A DNA stretch of 64,000 nt from Flagellimonas profundi (lineage in GTDB: Bacteria; Bacteroidota; Bacteroidia; Flavobacteriales; Flavobacteriaceae): positions 1,736,001 to 1,800,000 of the forward strand of contig NZ_JAFLNM010000001.1 in the NCBI RefSeq assembly GCF_017313275.1. Direction: 5' to 3'. Shown in pieces: positions 43,279-52,066 of this stretch (the stretch's first letter is position 1; the number at the start of each line of letters is the position of its first letter). The notes beneath the pieces were generated by a model. That model did no database searches and had not been told where the DNA came from. It saw only the letters and a list, made by a program, of their open reading frames with translations. The position numbers were made by a program, and so were the translations under genes.

Positions 43279-43599
43279 ATGATGTACCTAACACCAACCA
43301 TAAACGCCATCAGCTTAAAGGACTATATGCTGCCTTGTCTCAACAAACAGCTATTAGGGCTCGACTGCCCAGGTTGTGGCATGCAACGCTCTGTTGATTT
43401 ATTGGTTCATGGTGAGTTTTTGGCTGCATTTCAAATGTATCCGGCCATTTATCCCATTTTGGTTCTTCTCGTATTCTTAATTACGAGCACCTTTTTAAAA
43501 TTCAAGTATTCCCAGCAAACCAAGATGGTTCTTATGTTCATAACAGCGGGTACCATTATAGTAAGTTATATCCTAAAAATGCATAACCTTTTTAATTAA
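43279..43599 (+). CDS. DUF2752 small membrane protein
   Basis: I start at ATG 43279 (MMYLTPTINAISLKDYMLP); a GTG at 43210 would add a non-conserved segment. The 106-residue product has the DUF2752 signature LLGLDCPGCGMQRSVDLLVHG followed by two membrane helices (YPAIYPILVLLVFLITSTF and MVLMFITAGTIIVSYIL). The CPxCG motif may bind metal or form a disulfide. It heads a three-gene cluster with two CCC-motif membrane proteins, 11 and 9 bases apart, that are often near DUF2752 in flavobacteria. Function unknown. Confidence 0.86.
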   Translation: MMYLTPTINAISLKDYMLPCLNKQLLGLDCPGCGMQRSVDLLVHGEFLAAFQMYPAIYPILVLLVFLITSTFLKFKYSQQTKMVLMFITAGTIIVSYILKMHNLFN

Positions 43600-43610
43600 A
43601 AACTTAAATT

Positions 43611-43937
43611 ATGGAACAACAAAAACTTCCAAACGCAACGCTGATCATCGTCTTTGGCATCATTTCTATAATAACTTGTTGCTGCTATGGTGTCATCGGA
43701 CTTATTTTCGGGGTAATTGGCTTGGTATTGGCCAATAAGGCATTGAAGCTTTACGCGGAAAATCCAGAAATGTACGAAGACGTTAAAAATGTAAAAACAG
43801 GTAGGATATTATCCATTATAGGTATTGTTTTAAACGTAATCTATTTGTTATTGTCTATCTGGGCCATCTCCAAATTTGGATGGGACACTTTGCAAGACCC
43901 AGAAAGAATGCAAGAAATTCTAGAACAATATCAATAA
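43611..43937 (+). CDS. CCC-motif small membrane protein, paralogue 1
   Basis: A 108-residue protein with two membrane helices. The first holds the cysteine cluster IITCCCYGVIGLIFGVIGLVL and is followed by a conserved segment YAENPEMYEDVKNVKTGRIL; the second helix is SIIGIVLNVIYLLLSIWAI. DUF4190-like proteins look like this. The cysteines may be lipidated or metal-binding. No function is known. The next gene is a paralogue. Confidence 0.83.
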   Translation: MEQQKLPNATLIIVFGIISIITCCCYGVIGLIFGVIGLVLANKALKLYAENPEMYEDVKNVKTGRILSIIGIVLNVIYLLLSIWAISKFGWDTLQDPERMQEILEQYQ

Positions 43938-43946
43938 GACAATATT

Positions 43947-44258
43947 ATGAGCCAACAACCCTTACCCGGGGCAAGCACAGTGTTGACAATGGGGATACTC
44001 TCCATTGTCGGCACTTTGATATGCTGTGGCCCTTTTGGCGCTATTTTTAGCATTATCGGTTTGGTGAAAGCCAAGACGGCCACCCAATTGTACGAATCAA
44101 GCCCAGAAAGTTATACCGATTACAGCAATGTGAAAACGGGTAAAATATTATCCTACGTAGGATTGGGACTATCCTTGATTTCCCTGGTAATCGTAATCCT
44201 TTATTTTGGATTTATTGTAGCGGCAATTACTACAGGTGAGTTGAGTCGCGAATTTTAA
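43947..44258 (+). CDS. CCC-motif small membrane protein, paralogue 2
   Basis: A 103-residue paralogue of the preceding gene, nine bases downstream. It keeps the layout (LSIVGTLICCGPFGAIFSIIGL, then SSPESYTDYSNVKTGKILSYV and a second helix) but has CC in place of CCC. The tail (GELSREF) overlaps the 3' end of recQ by four bases. Conservation of the SPE-Y-D-NVKTGKIL loop between the paralogues marks it as the working part. Confidence 0.82.
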   Translation: MSQQPLPGASTVLTMGILSIVGTLICCGPFGAIFSIIGLVKAKTATQLYESSPESYTDYSNVKTGKILSYVGLGLSLISLVIVILYFGFIVAAITTGELSREF

Positions 44259-46456
44259 TTCGCGACTTCACTTATAAATTTAAGGCGGTACAAACGAAGT
44301 TCTTCATCCTCGTAGTCGCCTTCAAACTCATCTACGGCAGCTGAAATGGAATCGCTATCCGCTTCCAGAAAGTAGTCATGGATTTCTTCTTGTTGGTCCT
44401 CATCCAAAATCTCATCGATCCAGTAACCAATATTCAGCTTGGTCCCACTGAATACAATTTGCTCCATCTCTTTGATCAGTTCGGGCAGTTCCAGTCCTTT
44501 GGCAGAAGCAATATCATCCAAAGGTAATTTTCTGTCCACACTTTGTATTACATAAAGCTTTAGACCAGAATTCGCACCTGTGCTTTTTACCACAAGATCA
44601 TCCGGCCTTGTTATGTCGTTTTCCTCAACATATTTGGAAATAAGGTCCACAAACGGTTTTCCGTATTTTTTTGCTTTACCCTCACCCACACCTTGAATGT
44701 TTATCATTTCTTGCATGGTAATTGGGTATTTAAGGGACATATCCTCTAAAGAGGGGTCTTGAAATACCACAAATGGCGGTACTTCCCTTTTTTGAGCCTC
44801 TTTTTTACGGAGGTCACGAAGTAATTTCAGTAATTGATCGTCCGCAACTGCTCCCCCTGATTTTTCGGCAGTAACAATGTTACCTGTATCTTCTTTGGAA
44901 TAAACATGGTCTTTGGTCATCATAAACGACTCTGGGTTATCCAAGTACTTTTTACCCTCTTTGGTCACATGAAGAATACCATATCGCTCAATTTCCTTTT
45001 TTAGAAGCCCTGCAACCAATACTTGTCTTGTCAAGGCCATCCAAAATTCCTTGTTCTTATCCTTTCCTATGCCAAAAAAACTTTTTTCGTCGGTTTTATG
45101 GGAAGATATCATGGCGTTGGTCTTACCTACCAATACCTTTACAATCTCCTTGGTCTTGAACTTCTCTTTGGTATCCTTGACCACGTTCAAAAGTTTCACC
45201 ACCTCCTCCTTGGCCTCTTCTTTGGGCTTAGGGTTTCTGGCATTATCGTCCATATCGGCCCCTTCGCCATTAACCTCATCAAAATCTTCGCCGAAATAAT
45301 GTAGTATGAATTTTCTTCGGGACATGGATGTTTCTGCATAGGCTACAATTTCCTGCAACAGGGCATTTCCAATTTCCTGTTCTGCCACGGGTTTGCCCGA
45401 CATAAATTTCTCCAGCTTTTCCACATCCTTATAGGCGTAGTAAGCCAAGCAATGCCCTTCTCCCCCGTCCCTACCGGCACGACCGGTTTCTTGGTAATAG
45501 CTTTCAATGCTCTTGGGAATATCGTGGTGGATCACAAAACGAACATCGGGTTTATCAATACCCATTCCGAAGGCAATGGTGGCCACAACCACATCCACCT
45601 CTTCCATTAAAAACATATCTTGGTACTTGGAGCGGGTCTTTGCATCGAACCCTGCATGATAGGGCACGGCACTTATTCCGTTTACCTGAAGCACTTGCGC
45701 CAATTCCTCTACCCTTTTACGACTCAGGCAATAAATGATTCCCGATTTTCCTTGATTTTGCTTTACAAAACGGATAATATCAGCATCAACATCTTTTGTT
45801 TTGGGACGAACCTCATAAAATAAGTTAGGGCGGTTAAACGATGCCTTGAAAACTTTGGCATCTGTCATACCCAAGTTTTTAATGATGTCTTCCTGCACTT
45901 TTGGCGTAGCGGTTGCCGTAAGCCCTATGATCGGAATATTATCGCCCAATCGATTGATAATCGCACGAAGGTTTCGGTATTCGGGTCTAAAATCGTGTCC
46001 CCATTCCGATATACAGTGGGCTTCATCCACTGCAACAAAGGAAAGTTTAACGTTTTTCAAAAAGTCAACATTCTCTTCCTTTGTCAAGGATTCCGGTGCT
46101 ACATAAAGTAATTTGGTCACTCCGTTAACAATATCCTCTTTTACCTGCTTCACCTCGGTTTTGGTCAAAGAAGAGTTCAGAACGTGTGCAATACCGTGCT
46201 GCTCTGATATTCCCCGTATAGCGTCAACTTGGTTTTTCATCAAGGCGATCAACGGGGAAACAACAATGGCGGTTCCCTCTTTCATAAGAGCCGGTAATTG
46301 ATAGCATAGCGATTTCCCTCCACCTGTGGGCATAATCACGAAAGTATCGTTGTCGTTCAGAATGTTCTGGATTACATCTTCCTGCAATCCTTTAAACTTT
46401 GAAAAACCAAAATATTTTTTGAGCGAGGAATGCAAATCAGTGTTCATTAGGCTCAT
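44255..46456 (-). CDS. recQ: ATP-dependent DNA helicase RecQ, without the zinc-binding cysteines
   Basis: A 733-residue 3'-5' helicase. Walker A PTGGGKS is at 43-49, DEAH at 144-147, motif VI QETGRAGRDG near 322-331, and HRDC-type and C-terminal helical domains follow. In the RQC zinc subdomain the usual CRR...YFGE...C-x2-C-x2-C becomes SRRKFILHYFGEDFDEVNGE and GADMDDN: the four cysteines correspond to S379, N396, G399 and M402. The fold must be held without zinc. The gene is longer than E. coli RecQ (about 610). Start ATG 46456 (MSLMNTDLHSSLK) or 46447 are both possible. It converges with the CCC gene. Confidence 0.95.
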   Translation of the reverse strand: MSLMNTDLHSSLKKYFGFSKFKGLQEDVIQNILNDNDTFVIMPTGGGKSLCYQLPALMKEGTAIVVSPLIALMKNQVDAIRGISEQHGIAHVLNSSLTKTEVKQVKEDIVNGVTKLLYVAPESLTKEENVDFLKNVKLSFVAVDEAHCISEWGHDFRPEYRNLRAIINRLGDNIPIIGLTATATPKVQEDIIKNLGMTDAKVFKASFNRPNLFYEVRPKTKDVDADIIRFVKQNQGKSGIIYCLSRKRVEELAQVLQVNGISAVPYHAGFDAKTRSKYQDMFLMEEVDVVVATIAFGMGIDKPDVRFVIHHDIPKSIESYYQETGRAGRDGGEGHCLAYYAYKDVEKLEKFMSGKPVAEQEIGNALLQEIVAYAETSMSRRKFILHYFGEDFDEVNGEGADMDDNARNPKPKEEAKEEVVKLLNVVKDTKEKFKTKEIVKVLVGKTNAMISSHKTDEKSFFGIGKDKNKEFWMALTRQVLVAGLLKKEIERYGILHVTKEGKKYLDNPESFMMTKDHVYSKEDTGNIVTAEKSGGAVADDQLLKLLRDLRKKEAQKREVPPFVVFQDPSLEDMSLKYPITMQEMINIQGVGEGKAKKYGKPFVDLISKYVEENDITRPDDLVVKSTGANSGLKLYVIQSVDRKLPLDDIASAKGLELPELIKEMEQIVFSGTKLNIGYWIDEILDEDQQEEIHDYFLEADSDSISAAVDEFEGDYEDEELRLYRLKFISEVAN

Positions 46457-46576
46457 TTCCGCATTTTCAATTTATTACAAGCAACCTAAAAGGCAGTTGA
46501 AGCTTTCATTTTAAACCAATCGATTACAGAAGGATCTATTCTCACTTCCATAATAGTCTGTAAAAGATAGTTTGAT

Positions 46577-46584
46577 TAGTTTTG
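46577..46584 (+). promoter_or_regulatory. -7 box upstream of the KdsD-like gene
   Basis: TAGTTTTG, a perfect TAnnTTTG element, in the 185-base divergent gap with recQ, 57 bases before the TTG start at 46642. The -33 TTG is not at the usual spacing. Confidence 0.4.
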
Positions 46585-46641
46585 TAATCTTAAATATAAG
46601 ACATTCTTTTAGGAATACAATCAGTTAATCGGTTAATTACT

Positions 46642-47607
46642 TTGAGCGACACCAAGTCAATTTTATCCATAGCAAAGCGGACCCTTGAAATCGAGAGCAA
46701 GGCCATAGCTAATTTAATTGGTCTTCTGGACGACCAATTTGCGCAAGCTGTCCAGTATATTTTAGAATCGGACGGAAGGGTGATTGTTTCGGGCGTTGGG
46801 AAAAGCGCGATAATCGCCTCAAAAATTGTGGCCACATTAAACTCCACAGGAACCCCGGCCATATTTATGCACGCTGCCGATGCCATTCACGGAGATTTGG
46901 GCACCATCCAACAAAACGATGTGGTCATCTGTTTATCCAAAAGCGGAAATACACCGGAAATCAAAGCATTGCTGCCATTGATTAAAATCGCGAACCATAA
47001 ACTTATCGGTATTACGGGCAATATGGATTCTGTATTGGCCAAACAGGCAGATTTTGTACTCAACACCTATGTGGAAAAAGAGGCGTGCCCGAACAATCTG
47101 GCTCCTACGACCAGTACATCGGCCCAAATGGCCATGGGAGATGCACTCGCTATATGCTTATTGGAACTGAAAGGGTTCAGTAGTTCCGATTTTGCCAAAT
47201 ATCACCCTGGTGGAGCATTGGGAAAGAAGCTATATTTGCGCGTTGCGGATATTGTGGTAAACAATCAAAAACCACAAGTCGATATCAATACCAAGGTAAA
47301 AGATGTTATTGTTGAAATATCTGAAAAAATGCTAGGTGTTACCGCTGTATTGGATCAAGGTAAATTGGTTGGTATTGTTACCGATGGAGATGTAAGAAGA
47401 ATGCTGAGCAAATACGATAATATAAGTGGACTAACCGCTAGGGACATTATGACCTCCAACCCCAAAACAATTGATGTGGACACTTTGGCGATCAAGGCCC
47501 TAAAATTGTTACAGGAGAAAAGCATATCCCAATTACTGGCTTTTGACGGTGATGAATATGCAGGCGTGGTCCACATCCATAACCTTATAAACGAGGGAAT
47601 CCTATAA
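46642..47607 (+). CDS. KpsF/GutQ-family sugar-phosphate isomerase (D-arabinose-5-phosphate isomerase, KdsD-like)
   Basis: A 321-residue enzyme starting with TTG (MSDTKSILSIAKRTLEIESK); no in-frame ATG occurs for 60 codons, and homologues begin at this point. The SIS domain has GRVIVSGVGKSAIIASKIV, ADAIHGDLG and CLSKSGNTPEIKALLPLI; two CBS domains follow (VADIVVNNQKPQ..., ARDIMTSNPKTID...). It makes arabinose-5-phosphate for Kdo, the inner-core LPS sugar. Its stop overlaps tatC (TAATG), and lptB follows two genes on, so this is an envelope operon. Confidence 0.92.
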   Translation: MSDTKSILSIAKRTLEIESKAIANLIGLLDDQFAQAVQYILESDGRVIVSGVGKSAIIASKIVATLNSTGTPAIFMHAADAIHGDLGTIQQNDVVICLSKSGNTPEIKALLPLIKIANHKLIGITGNMDSVLAKQADFVLNTYVEKEACPNNLAPTTSTSAQMAMGDALAICLLELKGFSSSDFAKYHPGGALGKKLYLRVADIVVNNQKPQVDINTKVKDVIVEISEKMLGVTAVLDQGKLVGIVTDGDVRRMLSKYDNISGLTARDIMTSNPKTIDVDTLAIKALKLLQEKSISQLLAFDGDEYAGVVHIHNLINEGIL

Positions 47608-48449
47608 TGGCTAAAAAAGAGAGAAAAAATCCGGATGAAATGTCCTTTTTGGACCATTTGGAAGAGTTACGTTGGCATTTGGTGCGCTCCACTTTGGCAG
47701 TGGTGATCATTGCATGTCTGGCCTTTGTATTCAGGGGCTTTATTTTTGATACGATATTGTTCGGTCCCAAGAACATGGATTTCCCGACCTATCAGTTTTT
47801 CTGTAACATTGGAAAGTTCTTCGGGGTAGATTCAGAATTCTGTGGCGACACCATTCCGTTTACCATACAGAGTAGATTGATGGCCGGGCAGTTTTCCGCA
47901 CATATCTGGACTTCCATATGGGCGGGTGTCATACTTGGGTTCCCCTACATTCTTTGGGAACTTTGGAAATTCATCAGTCCCGGACTTTACGAAAACGAAA
48001 GAAAGCATTCCAGGGGATTCATTATTACAGCTTCAGGGCTGTTCTTCCTTGGGGTACTCTTTGGATATTACATAGTAGCCCCCTTGTCGATCAACTTTTT
48101 GGGGTCGTACCAGGTAAGTAAGGAAGTATTGAACGAAATAGACCTCGGGTCCTATATCGGAACCGTTAGGGCTTCTGTAATCGCTTGTGGAATCATGTTT
48201 GAATTGCCCATCGTTATTTTCTTTTTGACGAAAGTCGGACTGGTAACCCCTGAAATCCTAAAGAAATACAGGAAGATAGCCTTGGTAATCATTCTGATAC
48301 TCTCCGCAATCATTACACCTCCGGATATCACAAGTCAAATTATCGTGTGTATACCCGTACTTGTTTTATATCAGGTAAGTATTTTTATTTCGAGAATGGT
48401 AGTCAAAAAAGAAGAAAGAAAAGAGAAAGCAAGAAAAAATGCCAAATAA
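47607..48449 (+). CDS. tatC: Sec-independent protein translocase TatC
   Basis: A 280-residue inner-membrane receptor for twin-arginine signal peptides. It opens DEMSFLDHLEELRWHLVRST, the cytoplasmic signal-binding region with the conserved HLEELR, and has six membrane helices. The loop FISPGLYENERKHSRGFI is typical. There is a periplasmic insert at about residues 55-85 (NMDFPTYQFFCNIGKFFGV with two cysteines) that is longer than in E. coli. tatA is not present in the window. It overlaps the next gene by 11 bases. Confidence 0.96.
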   Translation: MAKKERKNPDEMSFLDHLEELRWHLVRSTLAVVIIACLAFVFRGFIFDTILFGPKNMDFPTYQFFCNIGKFFGVDSEFCGDTIPFTIQSRLMAGQFSAHIWTSIWAGVILGFPYILWELWKFISPGLYENERKHSRGFIITASGLFFLGVLFGYYIVAPLSINFLGSYQVSKEVLNEIDLGSYIGTVRASVIACGIMFELPIVIFFLTKVGLVTPEILKKYRKIALVIILILSAIITPPDITSQIIVCIPVLVLYQVSIFISRMVVKKEERKEKARKNAK

Positions 48450-48789
48450 AGTAGAAGAGTTCAATGCCTATCGTGCCAAGATGAACGATAAGCTGCTTGC
48501 CGAGAACAACAAGCTGATCAAACGTATATTCAATCTCGATACCAATGCCTTTATGGAGGGGGCTTTGGATGTTAAGACCAAGGAACTCTTGGGACTGGTA
48601 GCATCTGCGGTGTTACGTTGCGACGATTGTGTAAAGTACCACTTGGAAAGCTCCAGAGAAGCGGGTGCCAACAAAGAAGAAGTGATGGAGACCCTTGGCA
48701 TAGCCACTTTGGTGGGCGGAACCATTGTGATTCCCCACTTACGTCGCGCCTACGAATATTGGGAAGATTTGGAAGAAAGCGAAGCTTAA
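48439..48789 (+). CDS. carboxymuconolactone decarboxylase family / AhpD-like protein
   Basis: A 116-residue helical protein with the AhpD-type redox motif CDDCVKYH (C61, C64, H68) and the companion segment SREAGANKEEVMETLGIATLVGG. AhpD-like proteins are small peroxidases or thiol-disulfide partners; true decarboxylases lack the CxxC. The start overlaps tatC by 11 bases, so the two are coupled, and lptB follows after 57 bases. A thiol-redox role is inferred from the motif. Confidence 0.9.
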   Translation: MPNKVEEFNAYRAKMNDKLLAENNKLIKRIFNLDTNAFMEGALDVKTKELLGLVASAVLRCDDCVKYHLESSREAGANKEEVMETLGIATLVGGTIVIPHLRRAYEYWEDLEESEA

Positions 48790-48846
48790 AAAAATCCAAA
48801 AGACCATACGGTAGACAAAGAATATGTTTAGTTTTGGCAAATTCCT

Positions 48847-49587
48847 ATGAAGCTACGCGCAGAAAATATAATGAAGGCCTACCGAGGCCGTAAGGTTGTT
48901 AAGGGTATTTCCCTTGAAGTGAATCAAGGTGAGATTGTTGGACTGTTAGGCCCCAATGGAGCCGGAAAGACCACATCATTCTATATGATCGTTGGTTTGA
49001 TAAAGCCCAATGGCGGCAACATTTATTTGGATGGCACCAACATAACCAGCTTCCCTATGTATAAAAGGGCACAGCACGGTATCGGTTATTTGGCCCAAGA
49101 AGCTTCCGTATTCCGAAAATTGAGCATCGAGAAAAACATCTTGAGCGTCCTGCAGCTTACCAATTTGAGCAAAAAGGAGCAGCACATGAAGATGGAGTCC
49201 CTTATAGATGAGTTCGGTTTGGGACATATCCGTAAAAACCGTGGTGATCTGTTGTCGGGTGGTGAACGTAGACGTACCGAGATTGCTCGAGCTCTGGCAA
49301 CCGACCCCAAATTTATTCTGCTGGATGAACCCTTTGCAGGAGTTGATCCCGTGGCGGTAGAGGACATTCAACGTATTGTTGCCCAGTTGAAGAACAAAAA
49401 TATCGGTATTCTGATTACAGATCATAACGTACAGGAAACCTTGGCCATTACAGAGCGTTCTTACCTTATGTTCGAAGGTGGTATTCTAAAAGCTGGGATA
49501 CCCGAGGAACTTGCCGTGGATGAAATGGTGAGAAAAGTCTATTTGGGGCAGAACTTTGAGCTACGTAAAAAGAAGCTTGATTTTTAA
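48847..49587 (+). CDS. lptB: LPS export ABC transporter ATPase LptB
   Basis: A 246-residue ATPase that powers LPS extraction from the inner membrane with LptFG. Walker A GPNGAGKT is at 35-42, the signature LSGGERRRTEIARAL and Walker B FILLDEPFAGVDP follow, and the LptB-type GIGYLAQEASVFRKLSIEKN Q-loop is present. The C-terminal KVYLGQNFELR is characteristic. It shares the operon with the KdsD-like isomerase and tatC; lptC and lptFG are not in the window. Confidence 0.97.
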   Translation: MKLRAENIMKAYRGRKVVKGISLEVNQGEIVGLLGPNGAGKTTSFYMIVGLIKPNGGNIYLDGTNITSFPMYKRAQHGIGYLAQEASVFRKLSIEKNILSVLQLTNLSKKEQHMKMESLIDEFGLGHIRKNRGDLLSGGERRRTEIARALATDPKFILLDEPFAGVDPVAVEDIQRIVAQLKNKNIGILITDHNVQETLAITERSYLMFEGGILKAGIPEELAVDEMVRKVYLGQNFELRKKKLDF

Positions 49588-49594
49588 CACTCCC

Positions 49595-50065
49595 TTACTT
49601 CCTATTTTTCTTTTTCAATTCAACTTGAATAGATGGCGAAAGTCGCTTTAAGTGTTCGATAAACTTCATTTTGTCTTTTGGAGAGATAACGGTACTGCTG
49701 TATTTTCCATAATACACTTCCAAACGATCTAAGGAAGCTGCAGGGGAACTCAATGGATTGTTCGACTCTACTATCCTTGTAATATCTTTAATCCGAATGC
49801 TTTTTTTAATGAAGAAAAACATTGTGACGGTTAAAACTTCAGCGGTAACTTCATAAGAAACGGAGAAAAACAGTGCCATAAAGGCAAACATGATTGCAAA
49901 CTGAACAATCACACCTACCAAACTACTTTTTCCAAAACTGATCACAATGCCTATACCAAAAATCAGAAGAACAGGAATAAGCAGTTCCAATCCCACCTTG
50001 GATGGATAAACAACACTATTGGAAGTGCCATTCTGCCGAAAGTTATGTGGCTTTTCCTCCTCCAT
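49595..50065 (-). CDS. small membrane protein with a bacterial PH-like domain
   Basis: A 156-residue protein with two membrane helices (LELLIPVLLIFGIGIVISF and VIVQFAIMFAFMALFFSVSY) and a C-terminal soluble stretch, EVLTVTMFFFIKKSIRIKDI, SNNPLSSPAASLDRLEVYYGK and TVISPKDKMKFIEHLKRLSP. That pattern (strand-IRIKDI-TRI-x-NP-x-SSPA-x-SLDRLEV) is typical of the bacterial PH/DUF304 type. It overlaps pssA by 23 bases and is co-transcribed with it. Function unknown. Confidence 0.85.
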   Translation of the reverse strand: MEEEKPHNFRQNGTSNSVVYPSKVGLELLIPVLLIFGIGIVISFGKSSLVGVIVQFAIMFAFMALFFSVSYEVTAEVLTVTMFFFIKKSIRIKDITRIVESNNPLSSPAASLDRLEVYYGKYSSTVISPKDKMKFIEHLKRLSPSIQVELKKKNRK

Positions 50066-50774
50066 CGATCAAAGACATTAGAATGTAAGCAACGACAATC
50101 ACAGGTATGGCCAAAAAGCGTAGGGTCAACAACAATATAAGACTTCCAATGATGAATAAATAGCGAATTCCGTTATCCTTAAAACTCCAGTTTTTAAACT
50201 TCAAAGCAAACAATTGTATAGGAGAGTTCAATAAATACGAACTTAAAATCGTAAGAATCACCAAAAACCATGGATTTAAGATAATGTTGCTCAGCACTTC
50301 GTTGTTATGGTACAGAAGAATCATTGGCAACGACAAGATCAAAAGTGCGTTCGCTGGTGTCGGCAATCCCACAAAAGATGACACTTGATCTTCATCCACG
50401 TTAAACTTGGCCAATCGGTAGGCTGAGGCCAAGGTTATGGCAAAACCAACGAAAGGCAACAATGTAAACTCGGTATCATGCCCAATAAAACCCAAGTTCC
50501 ACCCTCCTCTTTCTGCCATGCTCAGTAATTGAAACATGACCACGCCTGGCACCAATCCGCTGGTGATCACATCGGCCAGCGAATCCAATTGTATTCCTAT
50601 TTCACTCTGTACGTTCAACGCACGTGCGGCAAGACCATCAAAAAAATCAAAGAAAATTCCAATGAACACAAAAAGTGCAGCCCACTCCAAATGATTGAGC
50701 ACTGCAAATACCGTGGCAATACAACCGCTTAACACGTTGAGCAAGGTTAAAAAATTGGGAATATAGGACTTCAT
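50043..50774 (-). CDS. pssA: CDP-diacylglycerol-serine O-phosphatidyltransferase
   Basis: A 243-residue membrane enzyme that makes phosphatidylserine, precursor of phosphatidylethanolamine. The CDP-alcohol phosphatidyltransferase motif D-x2-DG-x2-AR-x8-G-x3-D-x3-D is complete at D43, D46, G47, A50, R51, G60, D64 and D68 (FFDFFDGLAARALN then GIQLDSLAD). About eight membrane helices. The N-terminus MKSYIPNFLTLLNVLSGC is the PssA type. It diverges from the DUF4105 gene; its likely -7 box is not perfect. Confidence 0.93.
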   Translation of the reverse strand: MKSYIPNFLTLLNVLSGCIATVFAVLNHLEWAALFVFIGIFFDFFDGLAARALNVQSEIGIQLDSLADVITSGLVPGVVMFQLLSMAERGGWNLGFIGHDTEFTLLPFVGFAITLASAYRLAKFNVDEDQVSSFVGLPTPANALLILSLPMILLYHNNEVLSNIILNPWFLVILTILSSYLLNSPIQLFALKFKNWSFKDNGIRYLFIIGSLILLLTLRFLAIPVIVVAYILMSLIDGGGKAT

Positions 50775-50875
50775 AGAATTAGGTTTCTGTAAAAATAACG
50801 GAAAAATTAAACTGTGGGCAAGGGATGGTGTACCGAGCCGTTTTTATTCTGATATTTGTCCTGATAAAATTCAGA

Positions 50876-52045
50876 ATGAGACAAAAGTTCCATCTATTAT
50901 TTTTTTGCTTCATCATCGGGAACTCTCTTTTTTCCCAAACCCCACAGCTCACAGAAAATTCAAAAGTAAGCTTGCTTACTTGCGCTACGGGCGATGAACT
51001 TTATTCTGCTTTTGGGCATACCGCTTTCCGTGTCCAAGATCCTGCTTTGGGAATCGACGTGGTGTACAACTACGGTACATTTGATTTTAATCAACCTAAC
51101 TTTTATTTGAACTTCACCAAGGGCAAAATGATCTATTCCCTTTCCCGGAGAAGTTTTGAAGCATTCCTTTACGAGTACGAATTGGAAAAAAGATGGGTAA
51201 AAGAGCAAATATTGGACTTGAACCTACAGCAGCGCAATCAGCTCTTGGCTTTTTTTGAGGAAAACTATCTACCGGAAAACAGGGATTATCTTTATGACCC
51301 TTTACTGAACAACTGTTCCAGCATTACGGGGGATATTTTAAAAGAACAATTTGGCGATGCTATTGTTTTTGATGGCTCGCATCTTGAGAAACAATATACA
51401 TTCCGCCAACTAGTTCGTCAGTTTATGGGGGTAAATACCTGGTCCATGTTTGGAATCGACTTGGCTTTTGGTTCACCTGTGGATAGAAAGGCCTCCGTGC
51501 AGGAACATATGTTTTTGCCCTATTATACCATGGAGCAATTGCGAAACACTACCTTAAATGGAAAGCCTTTGGTAAAAAGGGAAAGAACTATTTTGAACTA
51601 CAGCGAGCATTCCCAAAAAGGCTTTTTTCTATTATCCCCTTTGTTTTGGTTTTTAATGCTCTTGGCTTTTACAGCTATTGCCACATATTTTGACTACAAA
51701 CACAAAGCGCGTAGTCGCTGGTTGGATTTTTCACTGTTGTTCATAACAGGATTGGCAGGAACCTTTTTATTTCTACTTTGGGTAGCGGCCGACCATACTT
51801 CCACCCCATATAATTTCAATATTTTATGGGCATTTCCAGTAAATACAATCGTTGCTTTTACTTTAGTGTTCCAGGATAAAGTGCCTCAATGGGCTCCAAA
51901 ATATTTATGGTCAGCTCTAGGTCTAATGGTCATCATGCTTTTACTTTGGATAATTAAGGTCCAGATTTTTTCCCCTGTGCTTATTCCGTTACTTTTGACC
52001 TTGGCCATTCGATACCTGTACATCATTAAGTATTCCAAGTTATAG
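50876..52045 (+). CDS. DUF4105 membrane protein, papain-like fold candidate
   Basis: I start at ATG 50876, which gives a signal peptide (MRQKFHLLFFCFIIGNSLFS), rather than the ATG at 50825; 389 residues. The periplasmic N-terminal domain has GDELYSAFGHTAFRVQDP and DPLLNNCSSITGDILKEQ, the His and Asn-Cys motifs of DUF4105, a relative of NlpC/P60 or papain-like amidases. Four to five membrane helices make up the C-terminal third. Catalysis is inferred from the motif pair. It is followed after 21 bases by an ABC-F ATPase. Confidence 0.87.
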   Translation: MRQKFHLLFFCFIIGNSLFSQTPQLTENSKVSLLTCATGDELYSAFGHTAFRVQDPALGIDVVYNYGTFDFNQPNFYLNFTKGKMIYSLSRRSFEAFLYEYELEKRWVKEQILDLNLQQRNQLLAFFEENYLPENRDYLYDPLLNNCSSITGDILKEQFGDAIVFDGSHLEKQYTFRQLVRQFMGVNTWSMFGIDLAFGSPVDRKASVQEHMFLPYYTMEQLRNTTLNGKPLVKRERTILNYSEHSQKGFFLLSPLFWFLMLLAFTAIATYFDYKHKARSRWLDFSLLFITGLAGTFLFLLWVAADHTSTPYNFNILWAFPVNTIVAFTLVFQDKVPQWAPKYLWSALGLMVIMLLLWIIKVQIFSPVLIPLLLTLAIRYLYIIKYSKL

Positions 52046-52066
52046 ACTGGCACACAAACAACACCC

